A stretch of DNA of 32,979 nucleotides from Planctomycetota bacterium (GCA_014384025.1 JACNGQ010000176.1:1-32979), one strand, 5' to 3'; shown: positions 14,772 to 23,742, numbered from the stretch's first letter. A program made the numbers and translations. The notes: a model not told the origin generated them from the sequence alone.

Positions 14772-16214
14772 ATGAAAACAATTACAATAGCCCCAGTAAC
14801 CAGAATTGAGGGCCATGCCAAGGTAACCATTAACCTTGATGACAGCGGTAATGTGGCGGATACTTTTGTTAACGTGGTGGAGCTTCGCGGTTTTGAGAAG
14901 TTCTGTATTGGAAGGCCTGTAGAGGAACTCCCGCGTATTGTAACGAGTATCTGTGGGGTGTGTCCGTGGCACCATCACCTGGCGTCGGCGAAGGCCAACG
15001 ACGTGGTCTTCGGCGTAACACCGCCGCCTACGGGGGCAAAGCTCAGGGACCTCTGCCAGAGCATCGCCTTCTGCTCGGACAAGATACTTCACTTCTTCAT
15101 CTTGGCCGGCCCGGACTTTGTGATGGGCCCGGATAGTGATTATTCTGTGAGAAACGTTATAGGAATAGCCCAGGCAAATCCCGAAATAGGCAAGAAAGTC
15201 ATTCGCAACCGGCACCTTGGCACACAGATGCTCAACATAATTTCAGGGAAGGCTATTCACCCGGTCACTGCAGTACCGGGCGGATTCAGTAAGCCTCTGA
15301 CAGAGGCCGAACGGGAAAAAGTTGTTCCCATGGCAAACGAAGTGCTGGAGTTTGCAAAGTTTGCTATAGCATTCGCCAAGGAGAACGTCTTCCCCAAGTA
15401 CCTCGACGCCATTAAAACCTTGGGCGTGATTGAGACCGGTTTCCTGGGGACCGTGGCCGAAGACGGAACGCTTGAACTATACGACGGCAAGGCTCGATTG
15501 ATGAAGCCTGACGGTTCATACGAAGAGTTCCCATATGATCAATACACTGAGTATATTGGAGAACATATCGAGCCCTGGACATACCTCAAGTTTCCTTATG
15601 CCAAAAAATGGGGTGATTTTTCGATGGATCTCGATAATCCGTCGGGGATATACCGCACGAACACCCTTGCTCGTATCAATGTTTGCGATAAGATGGCAAC
15701 GCCGTTGGCGCAAGCGGAGCTCGAAGAGTTCCGGGCGAGCTTTGGACGGCCCGCCCAGCAAACACTGCTCTACAACTACGCGAGACTGATCGAGCTGGTT
15801 TACAACGCCGAGCATGTCATTGAGCTCCTGAACGACCCGGAGATTACCGGGAAGGAGATACGCGTTCCGGTTACGCCGCGAGCTGCAAGGGGTATTGGTT
15901 GTGTTGAGGCGCCAAGAGGGACCTTGATTCACGATTATGAGACCGATGAGAACGGGCTGATTACCAACGTCAATCTGATTGTCGGTACTACCCACAACAA
16001 TGCCCCAATCAATATGTCCGTTAAGCAGACGGCGAAAGCACTGATAAAGGACGGTAATTACGACCAGGGAATCCTCAACAGGGTCGAAATGGCCATACGG
16101 GCCTACGATCCGTGCCTGTCCTGCGCAACGCACAAACTGGATGGCAGTGTTCCTGTGAAGGTTGAAGTTCGGGATGCTCGTGGGAAACTAATCGACACTA
16201 TTGCAAATTGGTAA
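14772..16214 (+). CDS. mvhA: [NiFe] hydrogenase large subunit, MvhA type, with C-terminal tail
   Basis: The 480-residue catalytic subunit that splits or makes H2 at a NiFe(CN)2CO centre. The N-terminal ligand pair is C61 and C64 in SICGVCPWHHH; TRIEGHA (10-16) is also a family mark. The C-terminal pair is C448 and C451 in DPCLSCATH. After His454 a tail of 26 residues (KLDGSVPVKV to IANW) remains, which in this family is cut off by an endopeptidase after nickel insertion; such a protease is encoded at 18327. The ATG at 14772 has AAAGGATG upstream. Together with mvhG, mvhD and hdrABC it makes a group 3c (Mvh/Hdr) hydrogenase. Other maturation genes (hypA-F) are not in the window. Confidence 0.96.
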   Translation: MKTITIAPVTRIEGHAKVTINLDDSGNVADTFVNVVELRGFEKFCIGRPVEELPRIVTSICGVCPWHHHLASAKANDVVFGVTPPPTGAKLRDLCQSIAFCSDKILHFFILAGPDFVMGPDSDYSVRNVIGIAQANPEIGKKVIRNRHLGTQMLNIISGKAIHPVTAVPGGFSKPLTEAEREKVVPMANEVLEFAKFAIAFAKENVFPKYLDAIKTLGVIETGFLGTVAEDGTLELYDGKARLMKPDGSYEEFPYDQYTEYIGEHIEPWTYLKFPYAKKWGDFSMDLDNPSGIYRTNTLARINVCDKMATPLAQAELEEFRASFGRPAQQTLLYNYARLIELVYNAEHVIELLNDPEITGKEIRVPVTPRAARGIGCVEAPRGTLIHDYETDENGLITNVNLIVGTTHNNAPINMSVKQTAKALIKDGNYDQGILNRVEMAIRAYDPCLSCATHKLDGSVPVKVEVRDARGKLIDTIANW

Positions 16215-16222
16215 GTTGACAA

Positions 16223-16259
16223 GGCCGTAAAGCAATCCGATATTGAGATTGCTTTGGCC
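16223..16259 (+). terminator. Hairpin directly after mvhA, no T-tract
   Basis: GGCC-GT-AAAGCAATC (16223-16237) pairs with GATTGCTTT-GGCC (16247-16259), a 13-pair stem with a 2-base bulge and a 9-base loop, starting nine bases after the mvhA stop. What follows is CTCTAAAACG, so it lacks the U-run of a classical intrinsic terminator. It may protect the 3' end of the hydrogenase mRNA or partly end transcription. Confidence 0.5.
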
Positions 16260-16271
16260 CTCTAAAACGAC

Positions 16272-16300
16272 TTGCCGGATGAATATAATGATGCTATAGT
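16272..16300 (+). promoter_or_regulatory. Sigma-70-like promoter ahead of the histidine kinase
   Basis: TTGCCG (16272-16277) and TATAGT (16295-16300) are separated by 17 bases, four and five matches to consensus. The site lies just after the mvhA hairpin and about 150 bases before the kinase start. The leader contains a small AAAATC/GATTTT stem at 16320-16340. A perfect TATAAT at 16284-16289 overlaps but lacks a -35 box. If real, the kinase, regulator and protease genes can be transcribed apart from the hydrogenase genes. Confidence 0.45.
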
Positions 16301-16449
16301 GGGGAGATAGTTGTAGTCTAAAATCTCTGAAAAGGATTTTGGGATATTTCTCGGTGTGCGCTTGATTCCTGGCGATTTCATTAATTCTAAGCGAGGGATA
16401 CAGGTCAATAACTGAGAAGATGGAGAATTAAGGACAAAGACTGTTTCTA

Positions 16450-17922
16450 ATGGCTTCAGAAGAGAGTATTCAGCCGGCTGTATATGAGCTGCCGCTTCGG
16501 CAGGAATTGCCCGTTGATGCGGAGATCAAAGGCTCGGAAATATCTCTGTCGGAATCTCTGCTAATGCGAAATGCATTGTGGTTCTGCCGGGTCAGATGGC
16601 TGGTGATTGCAACTCTGGTCTGCTACGGTGTGCTGGGTCAGTTTCGGCGTTCGATTGACTACTTCGAAATACGTTCTCCGGGAACGTGGCCCTTTGTCAT
16701 GGCCGGGATTTTGACGTTGTTCAATCTTGTTTTTCTGTTTCTTGCACGGGCCAGGACCTTTCCGTCCAAAATCATTTTTAACCTGTGGGGTCAGATTATT
16801 GTGGATTTGGTTATCCTCACCGGGGTCGTTTACTTTATCGGCAGCCTTGAGACGAACATCGCGTTCACGTATCTTTTTCATATCGTTTTATCTTGTGTGT
16901 TCTTCTCGCGCAGGCAGAGTTTGATTGTGACTATCATGGCAATCGTCATGTTTGCCGCGTGTATTGCCGCAGAATATGTATTGAAGATACTGCCTTCGAT
17001 GAGTATTTTCAACGAGTCTTTCCATGAACAGAATCATTCCCCGGTATTGGCAACATTGACTGTAAACTTCTTTTTCGCTATCGGAATATGGCTGGTCGTA
17101 TGGTATCTTGCCTCCCACTTATCCTGGATGGTACGCCGGAGGGATTTCGAACTTACTGAAACCAACCTCCGCCTGGTTGCTGCCCAGGAGGAACGGGCCC
17201 GGCATATGCTTGCGACAACCCACCAGCTAAAAGCTCCTTTTGCAGCTATCTATTCCAATGCGCAGCTTCTGCTGCAGGGATATTGCGGTGATATTCCGGA
17301 CGAAGCTTTGCAGGTGATACAGCGGATAACGTCGAGGTCAAGGCGGCTGACTACTGAAATCCAGGAAATGCTCCAGTTGGCAAATTTAAGCTCAACCAGC
17401 CAACAGTCTCTTCCGCAGAGCAGGATAGTTTCAACGGATTTACTTTTGTGGTGCAAATCTCAGGTTGACCCGATAGCTCGTGAACGCGGCGTTACTTTCA
17501 AAGTAAATGTTCGGCCTGTAGCTATGGTTGGCACTGAAGATCACTTTAAAATGTTGTTTGTCAATCTCCTGTCAAATGCGGTAATATATTCCCATAGAAA
17601 CGGACATGTACATATCTGCTGTTATAAAGGTCCGGATTCGGAGCCTGTTGTTACTATTGCCGACAATGGAATAGGCATACAACCGGATAAACTGCCTCAT
17701 ATCTTTGAGGAGCATTACCGAACCAATGAGGCCGTGCAGCATAACAAAGAGTCTTCCGGACTGGGTTTGGCTATTGTTAAAAACGTAGCCGAATTGTACG
17801 GCATCCGCATCAGGGTGGAAAGCCGTTTCGGTTCAGGAACAAAGTTTGAGCTTAAATTCCCGGCTCCGAACGGAAGTCCGGGCGATAATATGAAAGGAGA
17901 AACGAAATGCCCTATCTCTTGA
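16450..17922 (+). CDS. Membrane-bound sensor histidine kinase
   Basis: A 490-residue inner-membrane kinase. After a hydrophilic N-terminus, six hydrophobic segments are visible at about 48-64, 80-98, 112-130, 137-153, 157-178 and 200-220, with no large periplasmic domain, so it may sense something in or near the membrane. The phosphoacceptor helix carries H258 in TTHQLKAPFAAIYSN; the ATPase domain shows NLLSNAV (372-378), DNGIGI (405-410) and SGLGLAI (436-442). In the H-box the usual His-Glu/Asp is His-Gln, as in some atypical HisKA families. The end overlaps the receiver gene by 16 bases, so the two form a pair. Its position between hydrogenase genes and the maturation protease suggests it senses redox state or hydrogen, which is inference. 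Confidence 0.92.
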   Translation: MASEESIQPAVYELPLRQELPVDAEIKGSEISLSESLLMRNALWFCRVRWLVIATLVCYGVLGQFRRSIDYFEIRSPGTWPFVMAGILTLFNLVFLFLARARTFPSKIIFNLWGQIIVDLVILTGVVYFIGSLETNIAFTYLFHIVLSCVFFSRRQSLIVTIMAIVMFAACIAAEYVLKILPSMSIFNESFHEQNHSPVLATLTVNFFFAIGIWLVVWYLASHLSWMVRRRDFELTETNLRLVAAQEERARHMLATTHQLKAPFAAIYSNAQLLLQGYCGDIPDEALQVIQRITSRSRRLTTEIQEMLQLANLSSTSQQSLPQSRIVSTDLLLWCKSQVDPIARERGVTFKVNVRPVAMVGTEDHFKMLFVNLLSNAVIYSHRNGHVHICCYKGPDSEPVVTIADNGIGIQPDKLPHIFEEHYRTNEAVQHNKESSGLGLAIVKNVAELYGIRIRVESRFGSGTKFELKFPAPNGSPGDNMKGETKCPIS

Positions 17923-18314
17923 TTGTTGATGATGATGAAGATTTTGCCAGTACTACGGCAACTGTCCTGCGTAAAGAAGGATACGACGTGCAGGTTGAGC
18001 TGGACATTGAAAGTGCGGTGAAAAGTATGGAAAGCAAACCTCCGGATTTGGCGATCTTGGATGTTATGTTTCCCGAAAACGCTTCTGCCGGATTTGAACT
18101 GGCGCGCTCCATGCGCCACAAAAGCGGAAAGCTCAAGAATATTCCGATCCTGATGCTGACTGCTATCAACACAAAATTCCCGCTCGGCTTTGGGCCGAAG
18201 GATATCGACGAAAGCTGGATGCCCGTAACTGAATTTCTGGAAAAACCTGTTGATTTTGATGTTTTACGGGAAAAAGTGGCTAAGCTTTTAAGTTCGAATA
18301 GCGCGGATGATTGA
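17907..18314 (+). CDS. Receiver-only response regulator, partner of the adjacent kinase
   Basis: A 135-residue CheY-like receiver with D8-D10 acidic pocket, phospho-acceptor D52 in LDVMFP, the PILMLTA strand and the conserved Lys in EFLEKPVDF. An insertion of about 15 residues (NTKFPLGFGPKDIDESW) lies between the Thr strand and the Lys, similar in place to the insertion in the receiver at 13326. No output domain. The ATG lies inside the kinase gene after AAAGGAGAAACGAA. Without a DNA-binding domain its effect must come through a protein partner, for instance a further phosphorelay or the hydrogenase complex. Confidence 0.92.
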   Translation: MPYLLIVDDDEDFASTTATVLRKEGYDVQVELDIESAVKSMESKPPDLAILDVMFPENASAGFELARSMRHKSGKLKNIPILMLTAINTKFPLGFGPKDIDESWMPVTEFLEKPVDFDVLREKVAKLLSSNSADD

Positions 18315-18326
18315 AAAGGGTGGTAT

Positions 18327-18812
18327 ATGGGACCTGAGTGGTACGATAAATCTGTTCTTATACTGGGATGCGGCAATGTGTTGCTTGAGGATGACGGATT
18401 TGGTCCTGCCGTTGCTCAGCAGCTCCAGCGCGACTTCACAATTCCCTCCGATATCTGTGTCCTGGATACAGGAACTTCTGTTCGGGAGATACTCTTTGAT
18501 ACCATTCTTTCCGACAAGAAGCCGTCAAAAATCGTTATTATAGATGCGATGGATTGCGGCCTCGAACCGGGAGAACTCTTCAACCTGGACCTCGATTCTT
18601 ACCCAAAGGTTAAGCTCGACGACTTTTCCCTGCATCAGATACCCACATCGAATTTGCTTCGTGAGCTTCGTGACCTTTGCGGAATAGAAGTCAGCGTGGT
18701 TGCCTGCCAGGTGGCCGGAGCATGTGACAGTGTCAATCCCGGGCTTTCGGAACCTGTCAACAAAGCTGTCGGGCAGGCTGCCGAGATGATCGCCAAAGAC
18801 TATTTCAAATAG
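18327..18812 (+). CDS. [NiFe] hydrogenase maturation protease (HycI/HoxW/FrhD family)
   Basis: A 161-residue endopeptidase that removes the C-terminal tail of the hydrogenase large subunit once nickel is in place. The family motif GCGNVLLEDDGFG (14-26) carries the nickel-sensing acidic residue (D23 aligns with E16 of HybD). IIDAMDCG (71-78) gives D73, and FSLHQIPTSNLL gives H103, the other two nickel ligands. The start ATG at 18327 follows AAAAGGGTGG and is 12 bases after the receiver stop. The 26-residue tail on MvhA at 16137-16211 is the obvious substrate. Confidence 0.93.
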   Translation: MGPEWYDKSVLILGCGNVLLEDDGFGPAVAQQLQRDFTIPSDICVLDTGTSVREILFDTILSDKKPSKIVIIDAMDCGLEPGELFNLDLDSYPKVKLDDFSLHQIPTSNLLRELRDLCGIEVSVVACQVAGACDSVNPGLSEPVNKAVGQAAEMIAKDYFK

Positions 18813-18909
18813 CTGTTCGAATATTGCTTACTGCATATTGAACTGAATTGAACCACTCCGGCATCAAAAGTACGGGATAGGAATAAGACCATCTATGTTG
18901 ATTTTGTTT

Positions 18910-20415
18910 TTATTGTATAGCTTTGGGGATGTTATAGATATTCAAACCGGCTCGATGTTCCGTCCTTGCCGGCATTATAATACCGGCAAGAAACGCAACG
19001 CCGAAACAAGTTATCGCGCCGATGGCACCGTATAACAGGCTGTTAAGCTCAGTGGCCAATTTCACATACAGCAGTATGCCTATACTCGCAACAGCCCCAA
19101 TCCAGGCGTGAGCGGTATTAACTCTTTGCGTGAAAATACCGAGCATAAACAGGCCGGCGAGTGTCCCTCCGAGCAGGCCCATTATTCCCAGGAAAAAGTC
19201 CCAGAGATATTTGATTTCAATACGGGCCAGAAGCATGGCAGTTGCTGTGCCGGATATACCGAGTGCTATAGTCAAACATCTCGCAAAAAGAAGATATTTA
19301 CTTTCAGAAAGGTGTGGCATAAATCGTCGAACAAAGTCTGTCGTTACCACGGTTGAAATCGAGTGCATGCTGCTGTCGATTGTTGACATTGCGGCTGCGA
19401 ATACCCCGGCAATTACAAGCCCGGCTAAACCGTTCGGCATCTGCCGGGCAATAAACAAGGCGAATATCTGATCGGTCTTTTCGAGATGAGCCAAACTCTG
19501 TGGGTTGGCTTGGTAGAATACAAATAATCCCGTACCGACCAACAAGAACAGTGCGCCGGCGAAGATGGCCAGACAACCATTAAGCCAGATGGCCTTGGCC
19601 GCCTGTTTCTCATTCGGCGTAGTCAGGTAACGCTGGATGACCGCCTGATCGGTTGTGTACGGCACCAGAGAATTAGTAAAGACGGCGCCGATGACAACGA
19701 CAATCAGAGCATCCGAAGTCCAGTCCCAGTTTAGATGTGCGAGATTGAACTTTCCGTTCTCGGCTGCGACAGAGACAAATTGACCAAAACCTCCGTCCAG
19801 ATCGCCGATGATAATTCCCAGCGCAACAAAAGCTCCGCCTATCAGGACAAATGCCTGCACGACGTCCGTCCAGATTACGGCTTCGATGCCGCCGAGGACG
19901 GTATAGACTGTGCTCAAAATACCCATCAGGGCAATGCACACAAAGACATTCAAACCTGTTACGGCAGAGAGGGCCAGGGCCGGCAGCAGGACGACAATTC
20001 CCATTCGTCCTAATTGAAAAGCCACAAATGACAGGCTGCCGAAGACTCGGATGCTTACGTGAAAACGCTTTTCGAGATACTCATACGCGGTCGTGATATT
20101 GAGCCGCCGGAAGAAAGGCAGATATAAGTAAATAACAAAAGGGGCTATCGCAAATATTCCGATATTCAATATCAACAGCGCCCAGTCGGTGGCATAGGCT
20201 CTTGCGGGCATAGCCAGGTAAGTGATTGCGCTTAATTGGGTGCCGAAAATACTAAGGCCCGCCGCCCACCATGGAATTCGCCTGCCGGCCAAAAAGAAAT
20301 CATCGGTCGTTTTTTCCCGCCTGGCGAAGTAGAAACCCATGGCAACTAATACAGCCAGATAAACCCCTACAACGGCGTAATTCAATTTTCCGAAACTCAC
20401 GGCTATGTCATTCAT
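18910..20415 (-). CDS. Sodium:solute symporter family (SSS) transporter
   Basis: A 501-residue inner-membrane protein with about 13 hydrophobic helices, usual for the SSSF/LeuT-fold family. Family marks are the N-terminal DFFLAGRRIPWWAAGLSIFGTQ region (residues 39-60), the YTVLGGIEAVIWTDVVQ segment, TDQAVIQRYLT, and AAAMSTIDSSMHSIST (sodium-site helix). Close relatives carry sugars, sialic acid or carboxylates, and the substrate cannot be told here. The ATG at 20415 has only a weak GGA upstream. It follows the hydroxyacid dehydrogenase gene on the same strand with 68 bases between, so uptake of a hydroxy acid or sugar acid would fit. It converges with the hydrogenase cluster, with a 97-base gap showing no clear terminator. 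Confidence 0.93.
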   Translation of the reverse strand: MNDIAVSFGKLNYAVVGVYLAVLVAMGFYFARREKTTDDFFLAGRRIPWWAAGLSIFGTQLSAITYLAMPARAYATDWALLILNIGIFAIAPFVIYLYLPFFRRLNITTAYEYLEKRFHVSIRVFGSLSFVAFQLGRMGIVVLLPALALSAVTGLNVFVCIALMGILSTVYTVLGGIEAVIWTDVVQAFVLIGGAFVALGIIIGDLDGGFGQFVSVAAENGKFNLAHLNWDWTSDALIVVVIGAVFTNSLVPYTTDQAVIQRYLTTPNEKQAAKAIWLNGCLAIFAGALFLLVGTGLFVFYQANPQSLAHLEKTDQIFALFIARQMPNGLAGLVIAGVFAAAMSTIDSSMHSISTVVTTDFVRRFMPHLSESKYLLFARCLTIALGISGTATAMLLARIEIKYLWDFFLGIMGLLGGTLAGLFMLGIFTQRVNTAHAWIGAVASIGILLYVKLATELNSLLYGAIGAITCFGVAFLAGIIMPARTEHRAGLNIYNIPKAIQ

Positions 20416-20483
20416 TCGGTTGAATCCGGAATAATTTTTGCCTGCGGATACCCGGTCCGGATTTGCAGGTGATTATAATTATA

Positions 20484-21461
20484 TTATCTGACATCTTTTG
20501 TTTTTACCCCATTGACCACATTCTGAGGTTTGCCGGCAAGGAATGAAGCCACATTATCGACGGCTACCCGGAGCAGCCTTTTCCGAGCTGCTATAGTCGC
20601 CCATGCAATGTGCGGAGTAATGCAGCAGTTCCTTGCTTTCATAAGCGGATTATTCTCACCGGGCGGCTCCTCTGACAGCACGTCCAAACCGGCCCCTGCA
20701 ATTCTATTGTTATTCAATGCGTCAGCCAAAGCCTGCTCATCTACCAAAGGCCCGCGGCTGGTATTAATCAGAAAAGCGGTCTTTTTCATCATCTCCAGTC
20801 GCTCCCTGTTGATTATCTTTTTTGTCTCAGATGTAAGCGGACAATGCAGGCTGATGACGTCACTTGTCCGAAAGATATCATCTATGCCTGCGGGTTGGCA
20901 TCCTTCCGGTATACTTGATGATTTGGCGATATCATAAAAGATGACATTCATTCCAAAAGCAATGGACAGCTTTGCAGTAGCGCGGCCGATTCTTCCAAAG
21001 CCGATTATCCCCATAGTCAGTCCCGCTAATTCAATCAAAGGCGTGTCCCAATAGCAGAAGTCGGGACTGGAAGTCCACCGTCCGGACCTTACTGTTTGAG
21101 CATGGTGGGCAGTATGATGAGCGAAATTCAGAAGATGAGCAAAGACTATTTGCGCCACTGATTGTGTACTGTATGTTGGAACATTGGTCACCGGGATATT
21201 TTTATGGCGGGCTGCTTCGATATCTACTATGTTGTAGCCGGTAGCCAGAACCCCGATATATTTAAGCTTTGGAAGCTGTTTAATTGTATCTGAGGATAAT
21301 ACGGTTTTGTTTGTTAGTATGATTTCAGCGTCTTTGGCACGCGGTACCACTGCTTCGGGGGCTGAACGGTCATGAACTGTACACGGGCCCAGGGCCTCCA
21401 GGTCTTTCCATGTTAAATCTCCGGGATTTAGTGTGTAGCCGTCTAATACAACAATATTCAT
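20484..21461 (-). CDS. D-2-hydroxyacid dehydrogenase (glycerate dehydrogenase-like)
   Basis: A 325-residue NAD-dependent dehydrogenase that reduces 2-oxo acids such as hydroxypyruvate or glyoxylate. The N-terminus MNIVVLDGYTLNPGDLTW is typical of the HprA-like branch. The nucleotide loop is GFGRIG (154-159), and the catalytic triad is R236 (NTSRGPLVDE), E265 (DVLSEEPP) and H284 (TPHIAW). The ATG at 21461 follows AAGGAAATTAGATA. It lies between the FG-GAP protein and the symporter on the same strand, with short gaps of 34 and 68 bases, so co-transcription is likely. Branch-level identity is good; exact substrate uncertain. Confidence 0.93.
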   Translation of the reverse strand: MNIVVLDGYTLNPGDLTWKDLEALGPCTVHDRSAPEAVVPRAKDAEIILTNKTVLSSDTIKQLPKLKYIGVLATGYNIVDIEAARHKNIPVTNVPTYSTQSVAQIVFAHLLNFAHHTAHHAQTVRSGRWTSSPDFCYWDTPLIELAGLTMGIIGFGRIGRATAKLSIAFGMNVIFYDIAKSSSIPEGCQPAGIDDIFRTSDVISLHCPLTSETKKIINRERLEMMKKTAFLINTSRGPLVDEQALADALNNNRIAGAGLDVLSEEPPGENNPLMKARNCCITPHIAWATIAARKRLLRVAVDNVASFLAGKPQNVVNGVKTKDVR

Positions 21462-21495
21462 TATCTAATTTCCTTATTTAGCTGAAGACATCTTT

Positions 21496-23490
21496 TTATT
21501 GTATGATTTTACGATGGGGATTCTTCATATAGTAAAAGAATCCGTCTTCGGCACCCACTAAAAGATCAGGGATATCATCTTTGTCCCAGTCCACAACGGT
21601 CGGGCTTGTTGTGTGGCCGGCCAGGATGCGATTATCAACTGTTCCCTGATCGCTGAAAAGATGCTTGTTTTGATTTGTAGAAATATTTCGAAGAAAGTTG
21701 ATATTTCGACTATTCACCAGCAGGTCCAGTCGTCCGTCGAGGTCCCAGTCGGCAAAACAGAATTTGCGCCGGCCGCTTCTGCCTGCAATACCGTCGTTCA
21801 TTCTTAACAGTCCGCTGGTTTTATTTGTGGGTCGATGTATCGAATCAAAAGCCGAGACATCTTCGCAGGCAAAAAGACGCTTGCCCGGCAGCAGAATTAG
21901 TTCCCGGCCTCTTTCGGCACGCTGAAATAGCGCCAGGTATCCCTCATTGTCCAGTATTATCAAATCGTTCAGTCCATCTTTGTCATAGTCGATAACAACC
22001 GGTGTGGTTCGCCACTGGGTTGCGAGATTTTTATTTTTAGGCGCCCACCAGTTCCAGGCCGGTTTAGGAGGCTTTCCTGGCCACTCTACTTCAATGGGTT
22101 GTGCTGTCGTCAGTTGAGGTTTTTGCCGTGTTCCGATGTTTCTGTACCAGAGGATTTTTCCCCAAATCGAGTTGATGATAATATCCGGCAGGCCATCATG
22201 GTTCCAGTCCACAACATTCAGGGTCATATAACCCCATTTGGCTTCGCAGGGTCCCTGGATTGAGCCGTTTGGGCCGGCAATAATTCGGATGATGTTGCCA
22301 TCGGCCTTGAGATATACCGGAGCGGCCCATTTTGGCGGATTAGCTCCATCGAGGTTTTCGATAAATCCGACGTAACCTGCGCTGTTGCCGCAAATCAAAT
22401 CTTCGTCTCGGTCGTTGTCCCAGTCGAAACTATGCGGCGTAACAAGTACTCCGAATTTTACGTCGTCTGCCTGCTGTTGGAAAAAACGCGGCGGCAAAAA
22501 CTCAGGCATGCCATCAATCATTTGGCCCGTATTTTCCAACAAAGCCACACGCCCGTCTTCCTGACCTACAATCAGGTCCACGTCTCCATCCCTGTCCCAG
22601 TCCAGCGCTACAGGAACAATCATGCACAAATCCATCTGAAGCGGCTTATCCTTATAGGTCAGGTATTTGCCTGCGGCATATTTGGGATGTTTGCGAGTTC
22701 CTATGTTTTCGAACCATGTGAATTTGTCAACGAACTCACCGCATATCAGGTCCAGGTCGCCGTCTCCGTCGAAATCGGCAAAATTTGGAGAAGGCATACC
22801 ATATACGTCCACCGGTTTATTGCCGGCCAGTATTTTTTCCGCTCTTTCGTACTGCGGATTTTCATTGTTTCCCGTATTGTTCATAAGATAAACGTATCCA
22901 TGTAACGGCCCGCGGATCCAGCGTCCCTGTTTATCGAATGCGTTATCCCATCCATAGTCGCTCCAGTCGCCGACGCCTGCAATCAGGTCGAGAACTTCAT
23001 CCCCGTCATAGTCACAATACTGCCACTGGTTGGCACGGATGCGTCCTTTTGTACTATGCACGTTGGCTGAAGGATAAATTGCCTTGGTTTGTTTGAACTG
23101 ATTGTCCGGCTTGTGAAAATCTATAATTTCCTTGGCCGGCAGCAGTAAGCGGACTTCGCCATTAATATAACTCGGGCGAATATTACTATATCCTGCGCCA
23201 ACTCGAACGGCCGGCTTAAATACCGGCATTTTTATATTACCGCTGACATTCTCGAAGAAATACGTTCCATTGTACGGTTTGTCGGGACAGGAAACAACTA
23301 AATCGTAGTCACCGTCATTATCATAATCCATAGGCAGCGGCCAGGCCCAAAGCCCCACCCCCAAATCCACAATCAGGCCGGGATTATTATACTTTACCCG
23401 TTCAAGAGCGGTGCCGGATGCAGCAGTTATGAAAATCACCAGTATGATTATCAACAGAGAAACAGGGCTCTTAATTGTATCAGCGTTCAT
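21496..23490 (-). CDS. Secreted FG-GAP/VCBS repeat protein
   Basis: A 664-residue exported protein. The start at 23490 is chosen because CGGAGAA precedes it and the first 25 residues (NADTIKSPVSLLIIILVIFI) form a signal peptide with a likely cleavage near AASG-TA; the frame continues 20 codons upstream without a good site. About nine repeats carry the calcium-type motif DxDxDGxxDL, for example DYDNDGDYDL, DFDGDGDLDL, DWDRDGDVDL, DWNHDGLPDI, DYDKDGLNDL, DWDLDGRLDL and DWDKDDIPDL, each followed by a strand such as FTWFENIG or VALLENTG. This predicts a beta-propeller. No enzyme domain, sorting signal or membrane anchor is seen at the C-terminus. Such proteins are numerous in planctomycetes; binding of polysaccharide or surface structures is likely. 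Confidence 0.88.
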   Translation of the reverse strand: MNADTIKSPVSLLIIILVIFITAASGTALERVKYNNPGLIVDLGVGLWAWPLPMDYDNDGDYDLVVSCPDKPYNGTYFFENVSGNIKMPVFKPAVRVGAGYSNIRPSYINGEVRLLLPAKEIIDFHKPDNQFKQTKAIYPSANVHSTKGRIRANQWQYCDYDGDEVLDLIAGVGDWSDYGWDNAFDKQGRWIRGPLHGYVYLMNNTGNNENPQYERAEKILAGNKPVDVYGMPSPNFADFDGDGDLDLICGEFVDKFTWFENIGTRKHPKYAAGKYLTYKDKPLQMDLCMIVPVALDWDRDGDVDLIVGQEDGRVALLENTGQMIDGMPEFLPPRFFQQQADDVKFGVLVTPHSFDWDNDRDEDLICGNSAGYVGFIENLDGANPPKWAAPVYLKADGNIIRIIAGPNGSIQGPCEAKWGYMTLNVVDWNHDGLPDIIINSIWGKILWYRNIGTRQKPQLTTAQPIEVEWPGKPPKPAWNWWAPKNKNLATQWRTTPVVIDYDKDGLNDLIILDNEGYLALFQRAERGRELILLPGKRLFACEDVSAFDSIHRPTNKTSGLLRMNDGIAGRSGRRKFCFADWDLDGRLDLLVNSRNINFLRNISTNQNKHLFSDQGTVDNRILAGHTTSPTVVDWDKDDIPDLLVGAEDGFFYYMKNPHRKIIQ

Positions 23491-23657
23491 ATTATTCTCC
23501 GAAAAATAACTCGTTCTTTCTCTAATACAGGTATTACAAATATAACGCACATTTATTATCTGAGAATTACTCTTATTTAAAAATGCTGTAATGTTAACTT
23601 GTTCGATAAGGATAGCAATTCTGCCCGTTTAGGGAAAGAAGAAATCAAACTGCTTCT

Positions 23658-23675
23658 CAACGCGATGAAGCGTTG
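23658..23675 (-). terminator. Small hairpin downstream of korB
   Basis: CAACGC and GCGTTG pair perfectly around a 6-base loop (23658-23675), about 70 bases after the korB stop on the minus strand. No U-run follows directly, so it is only a weak terminator candidate. The remainder of the 23491-23742 gap holds no gene I can support. Confidence 0.25.
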
Positions 23676-23742
23676 TGGAGTAAAATGCCGGCCAAGCTCC
23701 CGCAGGGATCACTCCAAGGAAAAGATTGACAAGGAGAATTCA

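Noticed and set aside
1841-18812. Archaeal (methanogen) origin for the mvh/hdr genes and the window
   Set aside because: The mix with NuoEF, histidine kinase, signal-peptide FG-GAP protein, Rhs and bacterial-style ribosome binding sites points to a bacterium.
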